From Fragilariopsis cylindrus CCMP1102 (taxonomy: Eukaryota; Bacillariophyta; Bacillariophyceae; Bacillariales; Bacillariaceae), in contig FMBT01000707.1 in NCBI GenBank assembly GCA_900095095.1, forward strand, positions 1 to 20,942: 20,942 nucleotides of DNA. The letters are read 5' to 3'. Within the stretch, counting starts at the first letter, position 1, and the number at the start of each line of letters is the position of its first letter. A program made the position numbers and the translations under genes. The notes under the pieces are model-generated. The model searched no databases. It was not told where the DNA came from and worked only from the letters and a program-made list of their open reading frames with translations. Shown in pieces: positions 1 to 8,789 of this stretch.

Positions 1-1541
1 TTGATTTGAGAGCACAAACGGCGGCATTGTTTAATACGTGTAGTGTTACATCAGGAGTGCCGTTCCGTCCGATTCGAATCGTGCGTTATATTACTATTAC
101 TGCAACTATTGGCGGACCGGACTGGCCTTTGAAAATGCATGCAATGCTAAATGTGATTTACCACTGGTTTCGTAAACAATTCCAAGATTATTTTGATGAA
201 TTGCATCATAATAACTGCTATACTGCTGCTGCTTGTTCCACTGCTAGTAGGATTCACGCTGGTGTGGTTGTTAAAGGATTGAGCTTCCCCGCAAAGGATG
301 AGCGACTTTTTTACGTTCCCCTTGAGTTGTTCCGAATTAGCCTTAAGGTTAAGTGCCACTTGGTTCTGCCCTTGAAGGATGCGAGATAAATTCCTGTTGC
401 TGTTGTTAAAGGCAGATGATGACACAACTGGTTGGGGTAAGGGAGTTGGTGAAGATGATGTCGTACCAGGAGTTGGACTATTGCCCTGCTTACCGACGCT
501 GCTCGCATCGTTGTTGTTGTTATTACTACTATTATTATTATTATTATTGTGACCAGCCGTTGCAGCTGCTACTTCTTCGGAATATGACGACACTGAAGCC
601 AATGAAATCGCGTCGTTGTTCCCTCCTCCAGAACTTGCTGACTGAGATGATGATGGTCGTAACTTATGTTGAAATATTTCCATTGCCTGTTTCAGTTCTT
701 TTCGTGCCGATCTCATATGTTTATCACGAGTAGTAGAATCTCCCGTAGTCCGTTCAAAAAAGTCAACCCGTGAGTTGTATAGGCTCAATAAGAATTTCAA
801 TTGTGGGTCCGGTGAGAGAGTTGTATTATTACCATCCTGGTTGTTGCTGTTACCATTATTGTTGTTATCCGATGCCGTCGTTGGTTGTGGTACTTTGGTA
901 TTTTCTACATTTTCCGTTAACCACGATAGCACCTCGTCTAATAATCCCAAATCGAATGATGATCCTTTGTCGTAATTGTGTATGTTGCTGGTAACAGCAG
1001 TTCGTCCATGGATTCGAGTAGGATAAAGAGTTAACATTCCTTCTAAAATTAAAAATCCCATCCTGCAAGCCAATTCAAGTGGTGGTTGCTGTTGCTGTTG
1101 CGAAGTAGAAGATCCTGATGATGAGGGTTCCTTCGTTACAATAATTGGTTGTAGGTACGCCCATGATTCCCGAATCGATTCTTCAACTTTACCCTTCGAT
1201 AATAGAACTAATCCACGATTGTAGGCAAGGATCCATTCCTCAATTATTTTTCTTCGTTTTGGTGGAAGTTGATTCGACGTCGAATACGAATTCAAAACGA
1301 CCTTTCTTGCATCTTCTAGAGATTCATCCAACAATGAATTTTCATTGGTGCTAGTGCTGGTGCTATTTGTAGACGTCGTCGTCGTAGCTAATGCTGTTAA
1401 TAAGAGACAATTATATTCATCTTGAGGAATTTGCTGCTCATTATTTGAACTGCTCCCGTTATTATTATTATTGCCTGATACCAACAAACGCATGGCGGCT
1501 TCAGAATCTCCCGAAACGTCATACACTTCTCGAGGACCCAT
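1..1541 (-). CDS. CNOT10: CNOT10-like subunit of the CCR4-NOT complex, partial (C-terminus off the left edge)
   Basis: Probable CNOT10, the TPR-like scaffold that (with CNOT11 in animals) docks on the NOT1 N-terminus of the CCR4-NOT mRNA deadenylase. The main open frame runs 1541 to about 230. After an Asn/Ser-rich start it has helix pairs: 'LAYNRGLVLLSKGKVEESI', then 'LACRMGFLILEGMLTLYP', then an Asn-rich linker, then 'LNLKANSEQLKGNVKKSL', which parallels the animal CNOT10 segment around 'LKSNFEYLRGNYRKAV'. The next CNOT10 block (NNLG-x-x-H/Y...LA-x-x-x-F-x-KA) is present at about 222-125 as 'HQNNLGIVYETSGKSHLAL' but in another frame, and 'TLHVLNNAAVCALKS' follows at 1-55 in a third frame. 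The ATG at 1541 is chosen because the upstream extension to 1619 begins with TTG and looks like 5' UTR. Poly-Asn, poly-Gln and poly-Ser tracts are frequent. The family call rests on motif order recalled from the animal protein, not on a search. Confidence 0.72.
223..257 (-). other. Frame junction in the CNOT10-like gene: very short intron or indel
   Basis: On the minus strand a GTGAAT donor-like site begins at 257. AG dinucleotides at 241, 229, 226 and 223 would each remove 17, 29, 32 or 35 nt and join the upstream frame to the 'YYDAIHQNNLG' frame correctly. The segment contains CTAC, a branch-point-like string, before the first AG. These would be unusually short introns. The alternative is a one-base indel in the neighbouring AGC repeat. 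The downstream break near 86-108 cannot be explained by GT-AG splicing, which favours indels. Confidence 0.4.
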
Positions 1542-2721
1542 TGTATATGTATACTGATTTCTCACCTTACAACTTATCCGGTGTCGTATTCTAAATGGAA
1601 TTGCTTTCGTCTTATTCAATGACTACAATAATTCTGTATCCTTGTTCGGTTTGTGGTTTATGTGATCATGTTTCATGTTGTCCATCCTTTGAATGGATGA
1701 TGTGTGATTTTTCGATTTTTTATTGCGTAATTCGACCTCACTATCATATATACAAAACATACGTAGGATATGATACGAGCAGATGATGATGATACCTCTA
1801 TTGAATACGGTACTACCGTATGTAGTGATTTTTAGCATGTATCAATTCACATTGATTATAGACAAGTCCTACTCTATGATCTGACAAGACAGTGCATGAA
1901 TGTACCAGTAACAAATCATCCTTGGTGTGACAACACCATCTGTTGCTCACAGCGCACAGGGCCAGTCTTGAGATGTATGTGAACAACAACTGTTTCACCT
2001 AAAAACCACATTGTATGATGCGCAAGTAAGCCCAAGACTACAATAATAATGAACAAAGCACCACAGCCTAATACAAAGTCCTAGAATGGGAAGACAACTT
2101 GTGTTGATGATGAACCACATCTTTAATTTTTAAGAAGGTATACATGATTCCAGAAACTTCTTAACAAACATTCAGATTAGAACATGGAAGACCCAGCTTT
2201 CGCATGACCTACCTCAGCCAATTTCAATTATAAATGGATCATCTCAAACATGATAGATTCAAGATAGGAAGAAGTTAAGTGGGAAGAGGTGTAAAAACCT
2301 GGTAGAAGAAATCCAAATCACACTTCACTCTAGCAGTCAGTGACATCAAGAAAGACCAACAAAAGAACCTTGGAAGGAATTGGAATGAGAACTGTGAATG
2401 CAGTGAAAGAACCAGTTGAACCAAGCAAGGAGAAGCAACAACTACCTGCACTGGGTGCACTTGATCAAGTGGAAAAGATAACAGCCTTGGAAAAACAACA
2501 AGCCTAACTATTAACAAAATTGGCATTCATAAAGGAAATAAAAACACCTACACTACCCAAGGACAACATCAGAAATTCAGATATTGACCAAAAAGAACAT
2601 TTTGTTTTATAAAGAGATGAGGAAAAGGAAGTAGGCGATAATAAATGTTGATGCATGAAACCGTTATTATAATTTTCATTGATGTTTTTATATGAAAGTG
2701 TTCAAGAGATTTCCTATATTT
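1542..2721. other. Intergenic region, 1.2 kb
   Basis: It lies between the 5' end of the CNOT10-like gene and the 3' end of the HA-domain gene, both on the minus strand. The part next to 1541 should hold the CNOT10-like promoter; no clear TATA box was recognised. No tRNA-like cloverleaf was seen. The stretch 2030-2640 is A-rich and purine-biased on the plus strand and carries the weak coding relic listed separately. Short open frames on both strands here lack recognisable domains. Confidence 0.6.
2214..2612 (+). pseudogene. Possible decayed coding relic, unknown family
   Basis: A single plus-strand frame from 2214 to the TAA at 2612 stays protein-like despite several internal stops (for example TAG near 2329 and TAA near 2505). 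Segments such as 'VNAVKEPVEPSKEKQQLPAL', 'LDQVEKITALEKQQ' and 'LAFIKEIKTPTLPKDN' resemble linker or coiled-coil protein more than random sequence. There is no clear start, no domain, and I do not recognise a family. It could be part of an old transposon gag. Purine-rich DNA gives Lys/Glu-rich translations by chance, so this is weak. Confidence 0.2.
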
Positions 2722-4473
2722 TTATTTCCTTCCTGCCCACACAAAATTGATAGAATCTAGAAGTTTCAAGCGCCTACCGGACAGCTTTCCCTGACTGTAA
2801 ATACCTCGTTGATAATAGACCCACTTCCCAAAGGAAGGATCTTCAGTGTGATAACGTGGTACTCGTGTCGATTTGTTTTGTTTCTTGTACTCAACCAGTT
2901 TACTATACATTTCCATCCATCTCGCATCAGATGTATCCCAAACAAAACCAATAGATTCAAGAAGATTGGTACGCTCTGTAGATAGTTGTTTGTTATTGTA
3001 ATATCTCCGTTGTTCACTCACCCATATTCCAAGTTGTGGATCTGCTGCATACCTTTGGGGAACAGTAGTAGACTCATGCTGCTTTTTGTACGCAACGAGT
3101 CTCTGATACATTTCCATCCATTGCTTATCCAATGGATCCCAAACAAATCTGATAGAGTCCAAACAATTTATCCGGTCTACGGAAAGTTCTTTGTTCGTAC
3201 AATGTGCTCGTTGGCAGCGTACCCATATTGCTAGTTTGGGATCTTCTTTATAATATTGAGGAACATTAGTCGACTTGTGCTGCTTCTTGTAGGCAACAAG
3301 ACGCTGGAACAATTTATCCCATTGTTCATTCTGCAATTTTGTGTATCTCTTTATTCTACCATTTCTTGTCTTTGAATTGTTGTTGCATTTGCCATCATCC
3401 TTGTTTGAGTGTTGACGGGAGGAGTTAAGGTTACGGTGGATAGCACCGCCACGCCTAGCAGTACGTGTAGTTAACGGTCCAGCAATTTTGATCTTGCCTA
3501 CTACTGTAGGAGGAAAAGGTAGTATCCAACACCAATTACCTGACGTCCACGATTCATAACCGTCGTCATCACCTTCGTTATCGTTTTCCTCCTCGTTATC
3601 GTGATGATCATCATTAGTTGCGGTATTGCTTGCCTCGTACTCGTATACGCTATCTTCCTCTTCCTCTTCCTTCTCCTCCTTCTCCTCCTCCTCCTCCTCC
3701 TCCTTAACAATACCGTTTATTGATCGACAGTATCTCATCTTCTTTTTTGGTGGTTTCTTCTCGTCGTCATCATCCTCATCATCCTCATCCTTGTCGTCCT
3801 CGTCATCCTCGTCATCACGGCCTCTTGCAATTCCTCTTGGATTTCTACACTTATTAATGGAAGTTGCAGCTGCAGTGTTGGTAGCACCAGTAGTATCATT
3901 ATTTGTATCACCATCTTCTGTCTGAACAGAACGAGTTGTAGTACAATTAAAGCTCTCCCTTTGTCGTTGAGTCTTGCCGCTAATATTATCATTAGCATCA
4001 TTATTCGTAGCGGGTAACAACCAGCACCAGTTTCCCTTCTTCCAACCATCATAGTTGTCGTTAATACTTTGTGGTGTGATTGTTTGGGTTTTCTTATTAT
4101 TATTATTATTATTATTTTCGTGGTGATGATCGCCGTCGATTTTTTCTTCCTCCTTTTTGACTACTACTCGTACGCGTTGTTTGATGGTCGACGGATGATT
4201 ATCATTGACGACGTGATTATTTACTTCCTTCTCCTTCTCCTTCTCCTCCTCCTTCTCCCCATCCTCCTCCTTCTCCTTCTTGATCAATCGTAGTCGATTC
4301 GAATCACATTCTGAACCGAATTTTTTTGCGTTACTTGTTATTGTACCATGATTATTATTCTTGACATCATGTTCGTCACCGTGAAGATTTTCGGAACTTT
4401 CATCTTCATCTTCGTCTACTTTTTCTTCTTTCTTCAGTCGAAGCGTTGCGGCAATGCGATTGTCAAAATCCAT
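2722..4473 (-). CDS. Acidic nuclear protein with three helicase-associated (HA) domains
   Basis: Intact single-exon gene of 583 residues. The first ATG is at 4473; the frame extends three codons upstream only to a GTG. Three tandem helicase-associated domains fill the C-terminus, at about residues 382-448, 449-514 and 515-583. Each has the pattern W-x5-LVAYKKQ-x2-ST-x-VP...D-P-x-L-x-x-WV-x-x-QR...L-x(3)-R-x-x-x-L-x-SI-x-FVW. HA domains are small helical, probably nucleic-acid-binding modules that are expanded in diatoms. No helicase motor is present. The N-terminal 380 residues are disordered and charged: Lys/Glu runs, Asn runs, a basic nuclear-localisation-like stretch 'KKPPKKKMR' near 240, and three PsiKxE sumoylation-type sites (IKKE, VKKE, VKEE). 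Two copies of a Trp-rich motif, DG-W-KKGNWCWLLP (about 142-154) and DGYESWTSGNWCWILP (about 305-319), interrupt this region. The exact role is unknown; chromatin or RNA association is inference. Confidence 0.92.
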   Translation of the reverse strand: MDFDNRIAATLRLKKEEKVDEDEDESSENLHGDEHDVKNNNHGTITSNAKKFGSECDSNRLRLIKKEKEEDGEKEEEKEKEKEVNNHVVNDNHPSTIKQRVRVVVKKEEEKIDGDHHHENNNNNNNKKTQTITPQSINDNYDGWKKGNWCWLLPATNNDANDNISGKTQRQRESFNCTTTRSVQTEDGDTNNDTTGATNTAAATSINKCRNPRGIARGRDDEDDEDDKDEDDEDDDDEKKPPKKKMRYCRSINGIVKEEEEEEEKEEKEEEEEDSVYEYEASNTATNDDHHDNEEENDNEGDDDGYESWTSGNWCWILPFPPTVVGKIKIAGPLTTRTARRGGAIHRNLNSSRQHSNKDDGKCNNNSKTRNGRIKRYTKLQNEQWDKLFQRLVAYKKQHKSTNVPQYYKEDPKLAIWVRCQRAHCTNKELSVDRINCLDSIRFVWDPLDKQWMEMYQRLVAYKKQHESTTVPQRYAADPQLGIWVSEQRRYYNNKQLSTERTNLLESIGFVWDTSDARWMEMYSKLVEYKKQNKSTRVPRYHTEDPSFGKWVYYQRGIYSQGKLSGRRLKLLDSINFVWAGRK

Positions 4474-4911
4474 TGTCTTCACACGTTCAACAGGTCCGGG
4501 CGATAATGATAATGATAATGCTAAATGCCGGTGATGGTACTTCTTGTCTACTATTACGTTCTGTCGAAAAAGTCTCTCTCTTCTCTCTTCTCTCTCCGTG
4601 TCACGAGATTCTGCACAAGAAAGAAAAAGATCTACGACAAAATCAAATAAGGCGCGCGCAAAACGTCAGCAATCATCAAATCAAGGGATAAAGGGACGAT
4701 GGACGACGGACAATGGACAATGATGTTAATTTTTATAAAACTCATACACGCCGATGCACTAACGCTTGCTTGTACAAGTACAGCTTCCTGCGATCTTTCC
4801 ATTGAATATTTCTTCCTCCTTACCGTCCTTCTGCAGAGTGTCAGTCATTTGTCTTGAGAGGAAGAAAAAACACCATCAAATAATCGCCAACAACAAAAAC
4901 TAAAACGTACG
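4474..4911. promoter_or_regulatory. Shared divergent promoter region
   Basis: These 438 bp separate the divergent start codons of the HA-domain gene (minus) and the phosphatase gene (plus), so both promoters and 5' UTRs must lie here. A TTTTATAAAA palindrome at 4731-4740 could act as a TATA element in either direction, but its distance to both ATGs is long. A pyrimidine-rich CT tract occurs at about 4571-4597, and a short GATAAT repeat at about 4501-4519. No specific transcription-factor site is claimed. Confidence 0.5.
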
Positions 4912-6244
4912 ATGTTATTTACAGGCAAATTTCTTCTTCGACGAGGCTCTCGTGCTCTGCTGTCGTCGTCGTCGTCTTTGCCGCCGTCATTGACGATATA
5001 CGAGAAAATGCCAGTACCAGCTACCTCGTCGTCGTCGTCGTCGGCGTTGTTGTTGGCGGCGTTGACAAGGTCTGAATCGATAAAAGAAACACGTCGTTGC
5101 TATTCTTTGTTGAGTAGTACGAGTAAGAATTCTACTATCATTTCTTCGTCGTCTCATTATGAAACATCAGCAAAACAACGACATGCACGATCATTTTTTT
5201 CCTTTTCTTTTTCCAACAGCAGTGATAATGATGATGGTGATGATGAGAAAAGTGGAGAACCATCAAAAGCGGCGAAAGAATTGATTATTGTACGTCATGG
5301 TGAAACTGATTGGAATAAAGGTAAATGAAACAGGATATATGATAGAGAAAGTTCTTGGGTTTTCATCATCGTAGTCATCGTAGTCATCGTCGTAACAATC
5401 TAATGCTAATTCGTCCAACATTCTTCTGTCTAATCTGGATACTCTTTTATATTCTAAAGAAAAATTAATTCAGGGCGGTCAAACCGATGTAGAATTAAAT
5501 TCTGTTGGAAAGGATCAAGCTGAAAAAACTGGTAAAGCAATTCTTGAATATTTACTACTGAAAGGCGAAAAAGAGGAAGGAGGAGAAGAACAGAAGAATC
5601 AAGAACGAGAAATGAGATATAATATCAAAATTTATTCTTCACCCTTATTACGTACAGTAGAAACAGCACATATCATATCAGAAAAATTATCATCATTGCC
5701 ACAACAACAACAAAAATCAAAATCATCGTCTATACCAATAATAAAATCGAATGCTATACAAGAATGGGATTTAGATTCTTTAGAGGGATTAAATGTCGAA
5801 CAAGCAACAGCACAATATCCTAATTCATGGAATATTTTAAAAGAATGGTACAATCCATATGTAAGTGAAGAATTGATATCAGTACCAATTGAAGATAATG
5901 GTGAATCAATGGAAGATGTACGGATGCGTATTGAATCGTATTTAGAAAATATTGTGTATGGTGGAAAAGATACCACCGATGATGCTATTATTATTGTGAC
6001 ACATGGTGCTGTATTAGGCCAATTATTACGACACATTGTTATTTCTCAGCACGATGATGACGATGGTTCTGCTACTGCTGATATATCAATCGATGGTGGT
6101 ACTAGCGAAAACAACGATGAGCAGCAGCAGCAACAAAATCAATATCATAGACCACAAAATGCATGTATAACACGAATAACAATTTGTCCAAATACATGGA
6201 AATGGACTATAATAGATTGGGCAAATGCAGATCATTTTATTTGA
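4912..6244 (+). CDS. Histidine phosphatase superfamily (phosphoglycerate-mutase-like), two exons
   Basis: Branch-1 histidine phosphatase of 397 residues encoded by exons 4912-5320 and 5460-6244. The catalytic signature 'IIVRHGETDWNK' has the phospho-accepting His at residue 129 (RHG 128-130). Splicing yields 'WNKEKLIQGGQTDVELN', the usual GxTDxxLN element. 'YSSPLLRTVETA' (about 195-206) matches the family SxPLxRxxETA motif. 'EWDLDSLEGL' (about 238-247) supplies the acidic residue region, and 'VTHGAVLGQLLRH' carries the second catalytic His near 318. The first ~120 residues are Ser/Arg-rich with little acid until residue 105. They look like an organelle presequence, probably mitochondrial or plastid, then a disordered linker. 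Substrate is uncertain: a phosphoglycerate mutase or a broad phosphatase are both possible. A 60-residue low-complexity linker rich in Gln, His and Asp lies near the C-terminus. The start ATG opens the only long frame. Confidence 0.94.
5321..5459 (+). other. Intron of the histidine phosphatase gene (139 nt)
   Basis: The donor is AAAG|GTAAAT and the acceptor is a weak TCTAAAG|AAAA. The more obvious TTCAG at 5471-5473 is rejected because it would put the GQTD motif out of frame. Using 5459 restores the conserved K-L-I-Q-G-G-Q-T-D run with a split Glu codon (phase 1). The intron contains a GTCATC repeat at about 5365-5390. Total coding length is then 1194 nt, a multiple of three. Confidence 0.85.
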
Positions 6245-6531
6245 TTTGAAATAATTAAAGTAAAGTAAAGTATTGCATTGCATTTTAAACTTGAAAAAAG
6301 TTAGCTAGCTAGTATCGTATACAATATATCGTTCGTAACGTATCGTGCCGAGTAGAGAGTGGGTCGTCTTACATATATTACATTGTTGCTACTAGTACTG
6401 AAAAGTCTAGTCGGAAAACGATTGTATCGAAACAGCAATTGTTTCAATAAGAAAGGAAGTTTGATTCTCTGTAGGTGATTCTCTGTAGGTAGTTTTTCTG
6501 TATTTGGATAGTTGTAAATGTCATTATTTTT
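6245..6531. other. Intergenic stretch downstream of the phosphatase gene
   Basis: AT-rich and holding the likely 3' UTR of the phosphatase gene: AATAATTAAAG is near 6250 and an AAGTA/AAAGT direct repeat at 6258-6272. A duplicated GATTCTCTGTAGGT occurs at about 6463-6489. No gene was seen. Confidence 0.5.
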
Positions 6532-7110
6532 TCAGTCTTCAAGTAGACGTTCACATTCATCTTGATCTAATGGTTCAAGCAAAATCTTGGTATCACGATT
6601 GCATAAATTGAAATGGAGGTAAGATGCAGGAACAGTTGTAGCAATATCCATGGTGAAATTCTTATTCATGACTACCTCCTCTGGTCAGGTGGTTGTTTGT
6701 CCAGCAAATGCTTGACCACCTGGCTTGGTTTGTAAGTACTGGTACTTGGGCTGCTGATTATTGGCTAGGAGGCAGGGAATATCTTCAATACTGCACCACA
6801 GTTCATCATAAACTGGGTCATTATGTGATAAGGTTGTGTCTCACTGCTAAATAATAGTGACTGTAACTGTTGGTTTTCCGTTGATTGCGTCCACTCCTCA
6901 CTGCTGATGCAGAAAATTAGCTAAGAATTGTTCTATCAACTTGAGTTTCAACTTGAGAGAACTACATCTTTGATCTGCTCTTTGATTCTTCTTGCTACTA
7001 TGTGACTTGATTCGTCTTCTACTTCTTCTGCATTCATTTAATCTTAATACTACTTTTGACATTTGACTGCAACTTTTACTGTTGCTGTTACTGCTGTTAC
7101 TGTTACTGTT
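6532..7110 (-). pseudogene. Uncharacterised broken gene or relic, minus strand
   Basis: This was not captured as a single open frame, but reading it piecewise on the minus strand gives convincing protein. A Ser/Asn then basic segment runs from about 7108 to a TGA at 6898-6900 (includes 'LKLKLKLIEQFLANFLHQQ'). A second frame at about 6908-6756 reads 'SEEWTQSTENQQLQSLLFSS'. A third frame at 6840-6535 reads 'NDPVYDELWCSIEDIP', 'KYQYLQTKPGGQAFAGQ', one in-frame TGA at 6685-6687, then 'MNKNFTMDIATTVPASYLHF' and 'LLEPLDQDECERLLED' before the final TGA at 6532-6534. An ATG at 6669 would give an intact 45-residue C-terminal piece. I do not recognise the family. It may be a decayed transposon gene or a real gene with base-level indels. 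Confidence 0.35.
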
Positions 7111-7184
7111 ACTGGAATGTTACTGTTACTGCTGATGCTGATGCTGATGCTGATGCTGATGCTGATGCTGATGCTGATGCTGAT
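7084..7184. repeat. Hexanucleotide repeats (TGTTAC)n and (GCTGAT)9
   Basis: A degenerate TGTTAC tract from 7084 to 7130 is followed directly by nine perfect copies of GCTGAT at 7131-7184. On the minus strand the second tract would encode alternating Gln-His in line with the coding relic below it, but two in-frame TAA codons separate them. Confidence 0.9.
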
Positions 7185-7670
7185 CACTAGTATTAATTTG
7201 TGCTATGACCAGTCTGGGTGCCAACGGTGAAAAACGCCCTAAAAACTCCTTTCAAAAAGTGAGCATATTCAACAGCCCATATCTCAGTCAATATAGGGTC
7301 AGTAGTGTTGAGAAATCAAGCGACACCTATCTCTACAGTTATTAAGAAATACTGTGTTGGACGGCACCAGCACTGTGGCCCTACTAATGAGGGCTTTAGG
7401 TGAGTTAGTTTGTATTATGAGTATTTGTGTGGATGTTCCTGTCAAAATTGGTGTGGGATAATTTTCCAACCAACAGTGACTATTTTAAGTACGGTCCTTG
7501 ATTGGTTTTTATTATGAGTAATTTTGGAAAATAGAGGTAAACTGCAATTACATCCAAAATAATGGTGGGTTGGGATGATGATGCTTCCCATTCAGAAGCA
7601 ATATGTCCTAGTGAGGACAGTGAATCAATTCTGTGTTCTAATTTACCTGTATTTTGGACTATACAATTTT
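7185..7670. other. Gene-poor stretch
   Basis: No convincing gene. A 91-codon minus-strand frame (7480-7755) partly overlaps the tandem repeat that follows and has no recognisable domain. The DNA has the look of old transposon-derived sequence. Confidence 0.4.
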
Positions 7671-8131
7671 TGATCAGAAATGAACCACAAAATATCTCAA
7701 ATAAAAGGGTTGCATAGGACAACACCAGATGGGTCAGGTGCACAAACATACACATAGTGTACTAGAACATTGATTTTACCTCCAACAACTTTTCTGTTCC
7801 TGTGGTTGCGGAATGAAATTCATTTTGCTTGTGTGGAAGGCACAAAACAACAAAATGATTTTTGATCAGAAATGAATGCAAAATATCTCATATAGAGGCT
7901 TTCAGAAGACAGCACCAGATGGGTTGGGTGCACTAGCATCCACATAGAGTACTAGAACATTGTGTTTGCCTCCTACAACTTTTCTGTTCCTGTGGTTGTG
8001 GAATGATACTCATTTCGCTGTTGTGGAAGGCACACAAACAACATGATTTTAGATCAAAATGAACAACAAAATATCTCATTTGAAAGGGTTGCAGAGGACA
8101 ATACCAGATGGGCCGGGTGCACTAGCATCCA
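7671..8131. repeat. Diverged ~190 bp tandem repeat, about 2.4 copies
   Basis: Copies begin at 7671 and 7863 (each TGATCAGAAATGAA) and at 8051 (AGATCAAAATGAA). Shared blocks include CAAAATATCTCA, ACACCAGATGGG, GTACTAGAACATTG, CAACTTTTCTGTTCCTGTGG and GTGGAAGGCAC. The third copy stops after the CACTAGCATCC block. Spacing is 192 then 188 bp. Divergence is clearly higher than in the retrotransposon LTRs, so this is an older array, possibly a fragment of a longer satellite or a transposon's subterminal repeats. Confidence 0.88.
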
Positions 8132-8789
8132 TCATACCCATACCTACAAGGTCCTCATAATACTTAGGTTTCTATGGAGGTTGTGAAGTTATAGGGTTGC
8201 ATTAACAGCATTCAAGCTATGGCGCCAAGGTTGGCGCCACTTTTTGGGGTCTATTTTTTGTGGGGGTGTATTTCCCTCAAAAAATCGACCTACAGCCCCA
8301 TCTTGAGAGACAGTACATCTCCGTTCAAAGACACGTGCTTTCTTATTAATTTAAAATAACTCCCAGTGGCTAAGTATGGGGTCTTACTACTCCGGCAGCT
8401 GCAGTCCTAAATAAAATTTGGAAGAGCATGTGTTCAAATATAGAGAGTCGAAAAACGTGCCGCGCAACCCTCTTTTTGTTCAATATTATTATGTGACTCA
8501 CACCCAAGATTCAAAATTTGAAAAATGAACCAAGTTTAAAAAAAAAGAGGCGATCAACGCATGGAAAATATGAGTCAAATGGTCAGTCTTGTAAACTTTT
8601 GGGAAAATAACTAGCAAAATTTACTAACAAATTCTTTTTTTCAACTAAATATTTCAAATTTTCATACTAACTAACTACTAGCTTCAAATATTTAGTCACT
8701 AGCTCTTTTTGGTTATTTTGCCACGCTTTTCCGTGTAATCAAAATATTACAAAACCACACCCAAAACAACCAACTTTTTTAACACTACA
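8132..8789. other. Gene-poor stretch upstream of the piggyBac-like gene
   Basis: Holds the palindrome listed separately and AT-rich DNA that would contain the promoter and left end of the piggyBac element. I could not identify a piggyBac terminal inverted repeat or its TTAA target duplication; the matching right end is not visible either. Confidence 0.4.
8221..8238. repeat. 18 bp near-perfect palindrome GGCGCCAA-GG-TTGGCGCC
   Basis: Eight-base arms are perfectly complementary around a GG centre. Each half contains TTGGCGCC, similar to an E2F-type binding core (TTSSCGC). It is GC-rich in an AT-rich setting. A cruciform, a bound regulator or a transposon end are possible; the sequence alone does not decide. 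Confidence 0.7.

Noticed and set aside
6..389. Plus-strand 127-codon frame
   Set aside because: It is antisense to the conserved CNOT10-like blocks on the minus strand; no domain seen.
3626..3925. Plus-strand 99-codon poly-Ser frame
   Set aside because: It is the antisense of the Glu/Asp-rich segment of the HA-domain gene; composition follows from the repeated GAA/GAG/GAT codons.
5632..6036. Minus-strand 134-codon frame
   Set aside because: It lies opposite the conserved catalytic motifs of the phosphatase exon 2 and has no domain of its own.
6685..7140. Idea that TAA/TGA are read as sense codons (in-frame stops inside protein-like sequence)
   Set aside because: The clean genes at 2722-4473 and 4912-6244 end normally at stop codons and have none inside; single-base indels and decay explain the rest.
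7480..7755. Minus-strand 91-codon frame in the gene-poor region
   Set aside because: It runs into the 190 bp tandem repeat, and the corresponding frame is not kept in the second repeat copy.
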